A stretch of 25,064 nucleotides of DNA. Origin: Geminicoccaceae bacterium. GTDB taxonomy: Bacteria; Pseudomonadota; Alphaproteobacteria; Geminicoccales; Geminicoccaceae. This document shows, in pieces, positions 7,846 through 14,988 of this stretch. The notes beneath the pieces were generated by a model, which searched no databases, had not been told where the DNA came from, and was given only the letters and a program-made list of their open reading frames with translations. Position numbers and translations under genes: made by a program. The number at the start of each line of letters is the position of its first letter. Within the stretch, counting starts at the first letter, position 1. The stretch spans positions 1-25,064 of the forward strand of contig JAPJRA010000004.1 of assembly GCA_030824835.1 (NCBI GenBank), written 5' to 3'.

Positions 7846-9675
7846 ATGACGATCGATCTGGCCCTCGTCCTCGCCCTGCTCGTGGCCGCGGTCGTCATGT
7901 TCGCGCGCGGTCGGCCACGCATGGATGCGGTGGCGCTGATCATGCTGGCGGTGCTGCCACTCACCGGTGTGGTCACCATGGGCGAGGCGCTGGCCGGTTT
8001 CAGCGATTCCAATGTCGTGCTCATCGCGCTCCTGTTCGTGATCGGCGAAGGCCTCGTGCGGACCGGCGTCGCTCAACGGCTGGGCGACTGGCTCGTGGCC
8101 AGGGCCGGTAGCAGCGAGACGCGCCTGCTCGTCCTGCTGATGCTGGTGGTGGGCGGGCTGGGTGCGGTGATGAGCTCGACAGGGGTCGTTGCCATCTTCA
8201 TCCCGATCGTGCTGCGGATCGCGCAGAACACCGGCGTCGCACCCAGCCGGTTGATGATGCCGCTGAGCGTCGCAGCCTTGATCAGCGGCATGCTGACCCT
8301 GGTTGCCACCGCGCCCAACCTTGTCGTCGATGCCGAGCTGCGCCGCAGCGGTGCCGCCGGCTTCGAGTTCTTCAGCTTCACCCCCTTCGGCCTGCCGATC
8401 CTGGTGCTCGGCATCGGCTATATGCTGTTCGCTCGCCGCTGGCTGTCGAGCGACACCGGGGCCGGTGGTGCCGTTGCCGGCCGCCCGCGCCTACGGGACT
8501 GGATAGAGGAATACCGGCTCGCTGGGCGCGAGCGGCGAGTGCGGATCAAGGTCGGCTCGCCGCTGGCCGGGCGCACCCTTGAGGAGCTGCGGCTGCGTGA
8601 CAAGTCGGGCGCGCATCTGCTCGCGATCGAGCGCGACGCCCGTTTTACGCCGGAGATCGTCCGCCCGGTGGCGACGACGCGGCTGCGTAGCGGCGACGTG
8701 CTGTTGATCGACCTGTTCGTCGCCGACGCCAACGCGGAGGAGCTGGCACGCGAGCTTGACCTGGAACTCCTACCCCTCAGCGGCACCTATTTCGCGGACC
8801 GGTCCCAGGAGGTCGGCATGGTCGAGGTCATGCTGCCCGAGAGCTCGGGCGTGGTCGGCCGCACGCTGGTGCACTCGGAGTTCCGCACCCGCTACGACGT
8901 CACGGTAGTCGGGCTGCGCCGCGGCAATGTGGCACGAAGCGACAATGTCACCAACGAGGTGCTGCGGGTCGGCGATACCCTGCTCGTGGCCGGCTTCTGG
9001 TCCGACATCCGCAAGCTGCAAAGCTTTCGGAGGGAGATGATCGTGCTCGATCTCCCGGCCGAGCTGGACGAGGTGCTGCCGGCGGCCAGTCGGGCACCGC
9101 AGGCGCTGATTTGCCTGCTGTTGGTCGTGGGCCTGATGGTCAGCGGCATCATCCCAAATGTTCAGGCAGCGCTGATCGGCTGTCTGCTGATGGGTGTCCT
9201 GGGCTGCATCGACTTCACCAGCGCCTATCGCTCCATACACTGGGCCAGCCTGGTCCTCATCGTCGGCATGCTACCGTTCTCTCTGGCGCTGCAGCGCACC
9301 GGGGGCGTCGACCTCGCCGCCGACGCGCTGATCGCCGCCGTCGGTGGCGCCGGCCCGCGCGTGGTGCTGGCCAGCCTGTTCGCGATCACGGCCGCATTGG
9401 GTCTGTTCATCTCCAATACGGCGACCGCCGTGCTGATGGCACCGGTGGCGCTGGCCATGGCCCAGGACCTGGGCGCCTCGCCCTATCCGTTCGCGATGAC
9501 CGTGGCCTTGGCCGCCTCGGCCGCGTTCATGACTCCGGTCTCCTCGCCGGTGAACACGCTGGTGGTCGGGCCCGGCAACTACGCCTTCGGCGACTTCGTC
9601 AAGGTCGGCGTTCCATTCACGCTGGTGGTCCTGGTGGTCAGCGTGATTCTTGTGCCGCTCCTGCTGCCGCTCTGA
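7846..9675 (+). CDS. second SLC13/DASS-type permease with TrkA-C domains
   Basis: This 609-residue paralogue of the permease at 4955-6766 has the same architecture. An N-terminal membrane half (about 5-200, with SSTGVVAIFIP where SNT would be, and ATAPNLVVD) precedes two TrkA-C regions (about 225-305 and 320-390). A C-terminal membrane half follows with intact SNTATA and FMTPVSSPVN...VGPGNYAFGDF. The two proteins share motifs but are clearly diverged, so this is an old duplication or two independent recruitments. The start ATG at 7846 is 6 bp after the glutaminase stop. A GGAGG lies inside the end of glsA 11-12 nt upstream, which supports translational coupling. The stop is only 9 bp from the convergent AbgT-family gene. 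Substrate unknown. Confidence 0.9.
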   Translation: MTIDLALVLALLVAAVVMFARGRPRMDAVALIMLAVLPLTGVVTMGEALAGFSDSNVVLIALLFVIGEGLVRTGVAQRLGDWLVARAGSSETRLLVLLMLVVGGLGAVMSSTGVVAIFIPIVLRIAQNTGVAPSRLMMPLSVAALISGMLTLVATAPNLVVDAELRRSGAAGFEFFSFTPFGLPILVLGIGYMLFARRWLSSDTGAGGAVAGRPRLRDWIEEYRLAGRERRVRIKVGSPLAGRTLEELRLRDKSGAHLLAIERDARFTPEIVRPVATTRLRSGDVLLIDLFVADANAEELARELDLELLPLSGTYFADRSQEVGMVEVMLPESSGVVGRTLVHSEFRTRYDVTVVGLRRGNVARSDNVTNEVLRVGDTLLVAGFWSDIRKLQSFRREMIVLDLPAELDEVLPAASRAPQALICLLLVVGLMVSGIIPNVQAALIGCLLMGVLGCIDFTSAYRSIHWASLVLIVGMLPFSLALQRTGGVDLAADALIAAVGGAGPRVVLASLFAITAALGLFISNTATAVLMAPVALAMAQDLGASPYPFAMTVALAASAAFMTPVSSPVNTLVVGPGNYAFGDFVKVGVPFTLVVLVVSVILVPLLLPL

Positions 9676-9684
9676 CCGGCGGTC

Positions 9685-11220
9685 TCACGGCCCGAACGGC
9701 GCCGCCAGCAGGTACCAGCCGACGAACATGGCGATCCAGACCACGAACAGGGCACCCACATAGGGCAGCATCATCGCTACCACGGTGCCCACGCCGGCTT
9801 CCTTGTCGTAGCGCTGGCAGAAGCCCACGACCATGCCGAAATAGACGTTGAGTGGCGTGATAGCGTTGATCGGCGAATCGCCGATGCGATAGGCGGCAAG
9901 CACGGCTTCGGGCTTGACGCCGAGCTTCATCATCAAGGGCACGAAGATCGGCGCGAAGATCGCCCATTTCGGGATGGCGCCGGTGATGATCAGATCGAGG
10001 ATGCCCACGACCACGATGAAGCCGACCAGGAGCACCAGCGTGTCGAGATTCGCACCCTGGAGCAGGTTGGCGAGGTTGACCGCGGCAATAGTGGCAAGGT
10101 TGCTGTAGTTGAAGTAAGCGATGAACTGGCTGATGATCAGCAGCAGGAAGATCATCCCCGACAGGCCGGCGAACGTCTTGACGATCGCATTGATCGCATC
10201 GGCGGCTTTCGTGATGGTACCGGCAGCGATGCCGTAGGCCAGCCCGATCACCAAAAAGATCAGCATGATGATCACGATCAGGCTGCTCATGAACGGTGAG
10301 GTGCCGCCGATGGCGCCTGTGACCGGGTCGCGCAAAGGTGCCCCCTCTGGCACCGTGAGCAGCGCGATCGCGGCGACGACGGCGAGGAATGCCCAGAGCG
10401 CCCAGCGCAGGCCCTTGGCCTCGGCGTACGAGAGCGCGCCTTCCGCCTGATCCGGCCGCGGGCCGTGGTATGGGCCGAGCCGCGGCTCGACCACGCGCTC
10501 GGTGATCACCACGCAGACGATGGTCAGGAGCACGCTGGACGCGATCGCGAAGTAGAGATTGGCGGCCAGGTCGATCGAGACGTTCGGGTCGAGCAGATGG
10601 ATGGCGTCGTTGGTGATCTCGGTCAGGATGCCGTCGGTCGGCACGATGAATACGTTGACCAGGAACACGCCGGCCACACCGGCAAAGGCGGCGGCGATGC
10701 CCGCGATCGGATGGCGTCCGACGGTGAGGAATGCCGCGGCGCCCAACGGGATGAGGACCAGGTAACCGGCATCGGCGGCGATGCTCGACAAGACGCCGAC
10801 GCCGACGATGATGTAGGTAAGCGACCAGGCCGGCGCCACGCTGACGATTTTCTTGATGAGCGCCGTGATCAGGCCCGCCTGCTCGGCCAGGCCGACGCCG
10901 ATCATCGCCACCAGGATCACGCCGACCGGGCCGAAGCCCATGAAGTTGCGGATCATCGAGGTGAACAGGAAGCGCACACCGTCCGCGGTCAACAGGCTGT
11001 TGACCGCCACCGTGTTGGAGACGAGCAGGTCGGTGTCGAGATCGAACGTCTGATAGGTGACGCTGCTGCCGAGCAGGTAGAGCACGTGCGACAGCACGAT
11101 GACCAGTAACAGCAGGATTAGGAAGATGACGGCGGGGTGGGGGACCTTGTTGCCGATCCGCTCGATCGCATTCAAGAAGCCACCCGCTCCGCTACTTGCG
11201 GGCGTGGTTACCTTCGCCAT
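9685..11220 (-). CDS. AbgT-family transporter (p-aminobenzoyl-glutamate type)
   Basis: This 511-residue polytopic inner-membrane transporter belongs to the AbgT family. Characterised members import p-aminobenzoyl-glutamate (E. coli AbgT) or export sulfonamides and folate-pathway compounds (YdaH, MtrF). The N-terminal hallmark is ERIGNKVPHPAVIFLIL (about 21-37). Later come VPTDGILTEITNDAIH, the hairpin region IAYFNYSNLATIAAVNLA, and the C-terminal AYRIGDSPINAITPLNVYFG, all typical. The ATG at 11220 has GGGGAGA about 8 nt upstream. Downstream its stop nearly abuts the opposing permease gene. An M20 peptidase lies divergently upstream. In E. coli abgT also sits with M20 hydrolases (abgA/abgB), so uptake of an acyl-glutamate or dipeptide followed by hydrolysis is a reasonable inference. 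Confidence 0.93.
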   Translation of the reverse strand: MAKVTTPASSGAGGFLNAIERIGNKVPHPAVIFLILLLLVIVLSHVLYLLGSSVTYQTFDLDTDLLVSNTVAVNSLLTADGVRFLFTSMIRNFMGFGPVGVILVAMIGVGLAEQAGLITALIKKIVSVAPAWSLTYIIVGVGVLSSIAADAGYLVLIPLGAAAFLTVGRHPIAGIAAAFAGVAGVFLVNVFIVPTDGILTEITNDAIHLLDPNVSIDLAANLYFAIASSVLLTIVCVVITERVVEPRLGPYHGPRPDQAEGALSYAEAKGLRWALWAFLAVVAAIALLTVPEGAPLRDPVTGAIGGTSPFMSSLIVIIMLIFLVIGLAYGIAAGTITKAADAINAIVKTFAGLSGMIFLLLIISQFIAYFNYSNLATIAAVNLANLLQGANLDTLVLLVGFIVVVGILDLIITGAIPKWAIFAPIFVPLMMKLGVKPEAVLAAYRIGDSPINAITPLNVYFGMVVGFCQRYDKEAGVGTVVAMMLPYVGALFVVWIAMFVGWYLLAAPFGP

Positions 11221-11238
11221 CCTTCGTGTCTCCCCGAC

Positions 11239-11255
11239 CTGGCACCGTGGCTGCA
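11239..11255 (+). promoter_or_regulatory. candidate sigma-54 (-24/-12) promoter
   Basis: The sequence CTGGCACCGTGGCTGCA matches the sigma-54 consensus YTGGCACGRNNNTTGCW at all but two positions and has the essential GG-N10-GC spacing. It points toward the M20 peptidase gene, whose start is about 190 bp downstream. That would give a long leader and is a reason for caution. Sigma-54 control would fit nitrogen-scavenging genes. One such match in 25 kb can occur by chance. Confidence 0.3.
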
Positions 11256-11288
11256 GGTAGCATTACAATACAGAAATACAAAGTTGAC

Positions 11289-11315
11289 TCGTGACAAGCA
11301 AAGCAGTCGTCACGA
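11289..11315. repeat. 7-bp perfect inverted repeat, candidate operator
   Basis: The arms TCGTGAC (11289-11295) and GTCACGA (11309-11315) are separated by 13 bp, so the half-sites are two helical turns apart centre to centre. It lies between the divergent AbgT-family and M20 peptidase genes, about 70-95 bp upstream of the transporter start. A dimeric repressor or activator could bind here to control both genes. The right arm is embedded in the quasi-palindrome GTCGTCACGAC (11306-11316). Confidence 0.4.
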
Positions 11316-11448
11316 CGCCATCAATTGGACGGTAACAGGTTGCACGCGCTCGTCAATCCTTGTGCCAGTAAGTCAATTGGCCTAGTTTCCCAAAAACAGA
11401 CGGAGTGGCATGGCGCGCGTGACCATGGCTATCCAGGGAGGGACATGA

Positions 11449-12831
11449 ATGTCGGCGTTGGAACAAGTGCTCGCCCGAATCGATGCCGAGGTTGAACCGG
11501 CGCTCGAGCGCCTGTTCGCGTACTTGCGGATCAAGTCGATCTCGACCGATCCAGCCTATGCCAGCGACTGCCTGGCGGCGGCCGAGTGGCAGATGGCCGA
11601 TCTGGCGAGCATCGGTTTCGACGCTGCGGTGCGGCCGACGGCTGGACACCCGATGGTCGTGGCGCACGACCGATCGGCCGCGGGGCCTTCGGCATTGTTC
11701 TATGGCCACTACGACGTCCAGCCGGTCGATCCGCTCGAGCTATGGGAGCATGATCCGTTCGAGCCATCGATCGAGACCCGTGCCGACGGCACCAAATGCA
11801 TCCGCGCGCGTGGCGCCTCGGACGACAAAGGCCAGATCATGACCTTCGTCGAGGCGTGCCGGGCCTGGAAGGCCGTAACCGGCTCGCTGCCGATCCCGCT
11901 CACGATCCTGATCGAGGGCGAGGAGGAATCCGGCGGGGTGAACCTGCCACCGTTCCTGAGGGACAACGCGGACGAGCTGCGGGCCGACATCGGCCTGATC
12001 TGCGACACCAACATGTGGGACCCAAAGACGCCAGCGATCCAGACTATGCTGCGCGGCCTGTGCGGCGAGGAAATGGTCATCACCGGCGCTGATCGCGACC
12101 TGCATTCGGGCTTCTACGGCTCGGCCGCGGCCAACCCCAACCACGTGCTGGCGCGCATCCTGGCCGACCTGCGCGACGCCGACGGCCGGATCACCGTTCC
12201 CGGGTTCTATGACGGCGTGCCCGAGCTGCCGGAGGCACTGCGCGCCCAATGGGATTCCCTCGATTTCGACGCTGGGGCGTTCCTGGGCGCGATCGGCCTG
12301 TCGGTGCCGGCCGGCGAGAAGGGCCGCTCGGTGCTGGAGATGACCTGGTCGCGCCCGACCTGCGAGGTCAACGGCATGGGCGGCGGCTATCAGGGCGCGG
12401 GGTTCAAGACCGTGATCCCGTCCCAGGCTTCGGCCAAGGTTTCGTTCCGGCTGGTGTTCGACCAGGACCCGCATGCGATCCGTAAATCGTTCCGGGAGTT
12501 CGTCCGTCAGCGCCTGCCGGCCGACTGTAAGGTCGAGTTCCACGAGCATGGCGCCGGGCGTGCCATCCGCTTCCCGATCGATGCCCCGGCCTTTGCCAAG
12601 GTACAGGCCGCCCTCACGGCCGAATGGGGTCGTGATGCGGTGTTCATCGGTGGTGGTGGCTCGATCCCGGTCACGCACGAACTCAAGACGGCGCTCGGCA
12701 TGGACGTGGTCCTGGCCGGCTTCGCGCTCGACGACGACCGCATCCACAGCCCGAACGAGAAGTACGACCTGAAGAGTTTCCACCACGGCATCCGGTCCTG
12801 GGCTCGCGTGCTGCATCAGCTGGCGACCTAG
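11449..12831 (+). CDS. M20 family dipeptidase (metallopeptidase)
   Basis: This 460-residue cytosolic di-zinc peptidase is of the M20 CNDP/dipeptidase branch. Metal and catalytic residues are visible: H87 and D89 in GHYDVQP, the bridging Asp of RGASDDKG (D125), catalytic base and ligand E159-E160 in EGEEESG, a downstream D in CDTNMWD, and the last ligand His in IHSPNEKY near the C-terminus. The lid/dimerisation domain between about residues 200 and 390 contains DLHSGFYG and the Gly-rich NGMGGGYQG typical of this branch. The ATG at 11449 follows GGGAGG with 7-nt spacing, a strong ribosome site. The divergent neighbour is an AbgT-family transporter. Likely substrates are dipeptides or N-acyl/aminoacyl amides; the exact one cannot be read from the sequence. 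Confidence 0.94.
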   Translation: MSALEQVLARIDAEVEPALERLFAYLRIKSISTDPAYASDCLAAAEWQMADLASIGFDAAVRPTAGHPMVVAHDRSAAGPSALFYGHYDVQPVDPLELWEHDPFEPSIETRADGTKCIRARGASDDKGQIMTFVEACRAWKAVTGSLPIPLTILIEGEEESGGVNLPPFLRDNADELRADIGLICDTNMWDPKTPAIQTMLRGLCGEEMVITGADRDLHSGFYGSAAANPNHVLARILADLRDADGRITVPGFYDGVPELPEALRAQWDSLDFDAGAFLGAIGLSVPAGEKGRSVLEMTWSRPTCEVNGMGGGYQGAGFKTVIPSQASAKVSFRLVFDQDPHAIRKSFREFVRQRLPADCKVEFHEHGAGRAIRFPIDAPAFAKVQAALTAEWGRDAVFIGGGGSIPVTHELKTALGMDVVLAGFALDDDRIHSPNEKYDLKSFHHGIRSWARVLHQLAT

Positions 12832-12849
12832 CGGCCGATTCCGCGCTAT

Positions 12850-12884
12850 GCAGAGCGCACAGGTGCTGCCGCCTGCCGCTCTGC
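12850..12884 (+). terminator. hairpin after M20 peptidase gene, candidate terminator or attenuator
   Basis: GCAGAGCG (12850-12857) pairs perfectly with CGCTCTGC (12877-12884). An inner CAGG/CCTG stem (12860-12863 with 12872-12875) leaves an 8-nt loop. It begins 18 nt after the peptidase stop and ends 18 nt before the next start. No T-run follows, so termination would have to be Rho-assisted, or the hairpin may serve as an RNA 3'-end stabiliser or attenuator between the two genes. Confidence 0.45.
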
Positions 12885-12902
12885 TGGACAGTCGAATCGA
12901 AC

Positions 12903-13829
12903 ATGACGGAGCTTTACGGCGCGATCTGGCGTGTCACCGGCCGCCAGCAGGTGTTGCTGATTGTGCTGTCTCTCCTGATCTCGGCACTGGCGGCGGTGCC
13001 GCTGAAGTTCCAGCAGCTGGTCATCAACGGGCTGGTCTATGGCGGCGACGTGCGCAACTTGGTGTGGCTATGCGCCGGCTTCCTGGGGGTGGTGCTGGCC
13101 AGTGCCACCCTCAAGTTCGCGCTGAAATACCGCCTTTCCATCGTCGGCGAGCGGGTCATCCTGCTAATCCGGGAGCGGCTCTACACCATCTACGTCGCAG
13201 ACGCGGCGTTGGAGGCAGCCGATCTGCCGAGACGCGGCACGCTCGTTACGATGCTGTCCGCGGAGGCGGAGGCGGTGGGTGCTTTCGCCGGGGCCGCCAT
13301 CGCGACGCCGCTGATGCAGATCGGGACGCTGGCTAGCGTCCTGATCTTCATCGTCGCCAGCCAGCCGTGGCTGGGCCTGCTGGCGCTGGCCGTGGTGGTG
13401 CCGCAGGCGGCGGTGGTGGTGGCGCTGCAGAGCCGGATCAACCGGCGGGTGCGCGAACGGGTGCAGGCGTTGCGCGACGCGTCGGATCGCATCTCGGACT
13501 CCGATCTGGCGCAGGTCGACGAGGCCGTCGTGGCGGACTTCCGCGACGTGTTCGAGATCCGCAAGCGGATCTTCCTGCTCAAGCTGTCCTCGAAGTTCGC
13601 GCTCAGCGCGCTGAGCGCCATCGGTGTCGTCGGCGTGCTGTTCCTCGGCGGCTGGCTTGTCCTGCACGGCCGCAGCGATGTGGGCACGGTGGTGGCGAGT
13701 CTCACCGGCCTGAGCCGGATCGAGGGGCCGTGGCGAGATCTGGTGGCCTTCTTCCGCAGCGCCAGCACCATCCGGGTCAAGTATGCGATGCTCAAGCGCT
13801 CGCTCATGACCCGGCAGGCGCACGGATGA
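12903..13829 (+). CDS. ABC-exporter-type transmembrane domain protein lacking an ATPase domain
   Basis: This 308-residue inner-membrane protein matches a full type-I ABC exporter membrane domain (ABC_membrane). It starts with helices at about 18-40 and 54-77. The coupling region VGERVILLIRERLYTIYV follows, then G-TLVTMLSAEAEAVGAF, helices at about 128-150 and 155-175, a long charged intracellular helix pair (about 180-235), and a last helix (about 243-262). The C-terminus GTVVASLTGLSRIEGPWRDL resembles the end of an exporter membrane domain. There is no Walker A, LSGGQ or Walker B, because the stop comes where the nucleotide-binding domain would begin. The next base starts the opposing patatin gene. 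The ATG at 12903 has only a weak ribosome site. It may pair with an ATPase encoded elsewhere or have a non-ABC role. Confidence 0.82.
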   Translation: MTELYGAIWRVTGRQQVLLIVLSLLISALAAVPLKFQQLVINGLVYGGDVRNLVWLCAGFLGVVLASATLKFALKYRLSIVGERVILLIRERLYTIYVADAALEAADLPRRGTLVTMLSAEAEAVGAFAGAAIATPLMQIGTLASVLIFIVASQPWLGLLALAVVVPQAAVVVALQSRINRRVRERVQALRDASDRISDSDLAQVDEAVVADFRDVFEIRKRIFLLKLSSKFALSALSAIGVVGVLFLGGWLVLHGRSDVGTVVASLTGLSRIEGPWRDLVAFFRSASTIRVKYAMLKRSLMTRQAHG

Positions 13830-14873
13830 TCAGACGCCTTCCAGCAGCGCATCCAGATCGAGCGAGGAGACCCGGCCGAGGTCGCCGGCGTGGGCGCCGA
13901 GGAACTCTCCGGCCGCACGCCGGCCCTCGTCGCGCAGCATGGTGAGGAAGGCCCATTCCGCGTTGAGCTTCGACGAGTGGCCCAGCTCGATCATCATCGG
14001 GCTGGAGATGCGATGGATGCGCATCGCCGCCCATACCGCACCCTCCCCGGAGCCAGGGTCGGCCACTTGGCGGAGCAGTGCTATCATGCGCAGCTCCTTG
14101 AGTAGGGTGGCGTTGAACGAGACCTCGTTGAGCCGGTTCAGGATCTCGCTGGCGGTGCGTGGCGTGCCCGGGCGCTCCACCGGATTGATCTGCACGAGGA
14201 TGGTGTCGTCCGACTTCAGCTCCCGCACCAAGGGCGTGATGGTAGGGTTGCCGGCATAGCCACCGTCCCAGTAGGCGTCGCCATCGATCTCGACCGCCTG
14301 GAACATCGTCGGCAGGCAGGCGGAGGCCAGCAGGACGTCCTGCGTGATGTCGGCATTGCGGAACACGCGGCCCCGGCCGGTGCGGACGTTGGTCGCCGTG
14401 ATGAAGAGCTTGATCGGGGACTCGGCCAGACGGCCGAAATCGATGCTCTCTGCCAGAATGCCCCGCAACGGATTCGAGCCGCCTGGGTTCAGGTCGTAGG
14501 GCGAGAACATGCGGGCCAACAGGTCGAGGCCGATGAAGGCAGGGGACGAATCCAGGGTCCAACGGCCCAGCAGGATGTCCAGGGGGCCGCGCTGCAGCGG
14601 GCTGAACTGGGCCGCCTTGGCGACACGCTGCCAGAAGCGCTCTAACGCCTCCCTGGCCCCCATGGGACCGCCCTGGGTGAAGCCGTCGGCAAGGACCGCC
14701 GCGTTCATGGCCCCAGCCGAGGTGCCGGAAATGCCGTCCAGCTGCAGCCAGGGCTCCTCGAGGAGGCGATCCAGCACGCCCCATGTGAAGGCTCCGTGCG
14801 AGCCACCACCCTGCAGTGCCAGATCGACCAGCAACGGCTCACGCCGAAAGGATCCGCCGCTTTCAGTGGACAT
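13830..14873 (-). CDS. patatin-like phospholipase
   Basis: This 347-residue serine acyl-hydrolase has the patatin fold. The oxyanion motif G22-G-G-S-H-G, the nucleophile elbow G50-T-S52-A-G (GxSxG) and the catalytic Asp of the D203-G-G motif (YWDGGYAGNP) are all visible, so the Ser/Asp dyad is complete. No signal peptide is seen; it is likely cytosolic or membrane-associated, acting on phospholipids or other acyl esters. The ATG at 14873 is preferred, with GAGG a few nt upstream; a TTG codon directly before it (14876) is also possible. Its stop codon is directly adjacent to that of the opposing ABC-like gene (together TGATCA), with no base between. The usual Arg in the oxyanion motif is His here. 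Confidence 0.92.
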   Translation of the reverse strand: MSTESGGSFRREPLLVDLALQGGGSHGAFTWGVLDRLLEEPWLQLDGISGTSAGAMNAAVLADGFTQGGPMGAREALERFWQRVAKAAQFSPLQRGPLDILLGRWTLDSSPAFIGLDLLARMFSPYDLNPGGSNPLRGILAESIDFGRLAESPIKLFITATNVRTGRGRVFRNADITQDVLLASACLPTMFQAVEIDGDAYWDGGYAGNPTITPLVRELKSDDTILVQINPVERPGTPRTASEILNRLNEVSFNATLLKELRMIALLRQVADPGSGEGAVWAAMRIHRISSPMMIELGHSSKLNAEWAFLTMLRDEGRRAAGEFLGAHAGDLGRVSSLDLDALLEGV

Positions 14874-14988
14874 CAAACCTCATTACCGCAGTGCACCAGG
14901 GTTGCTCGATGCTATGAGCGCCGCCGGGCAAAATAACACTGGTGCGTTCGGTCGCAGTTGACGCGACGGCCAGTTTGGCCCGTGGGGG

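Larger units (their letters stand above)
11221..11448. promoter_or_regulatory. divergent promoter region, AbgT-family transporter / M20 peptidase
   Basis: This 228-bp region is more AT-rich than its surroundings, especially 11260-11300. On the minus strand TTGCTT followed 17 nt later by TATTTC is a possible weak -35/-10 pair for the transporter. It also contains the inverted repeat at 11289-11315 and the sigma-54-like site at 11239-11255, listed separately. No small open reading frame with a good ribosome site is evident. Confidence 0.4.

Noticed and set aside
11740..12816. 358-codon minus-strand reading frame opposite the M20 peptidase
   Set aside because: The M20 metal-binding motifs are all on the plus strand and this frame shows no recognisable domain.
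14893..14945. Inverted repeat GCACCAG...CTGGTGC upstream of the patatin gene
   Set aside because: The arms are 7 bp with a 39-bp spacer, too loose to distinguish from chance; also no regulator is nearby.
14968..14980. GGCCA-GTT-TGGCC hairpin just downstream of the PLP-enzyme stop as a terminator
   Set aside because: Only a 5-bp stem with a 3-nt loop and no T-run; too weak to call.
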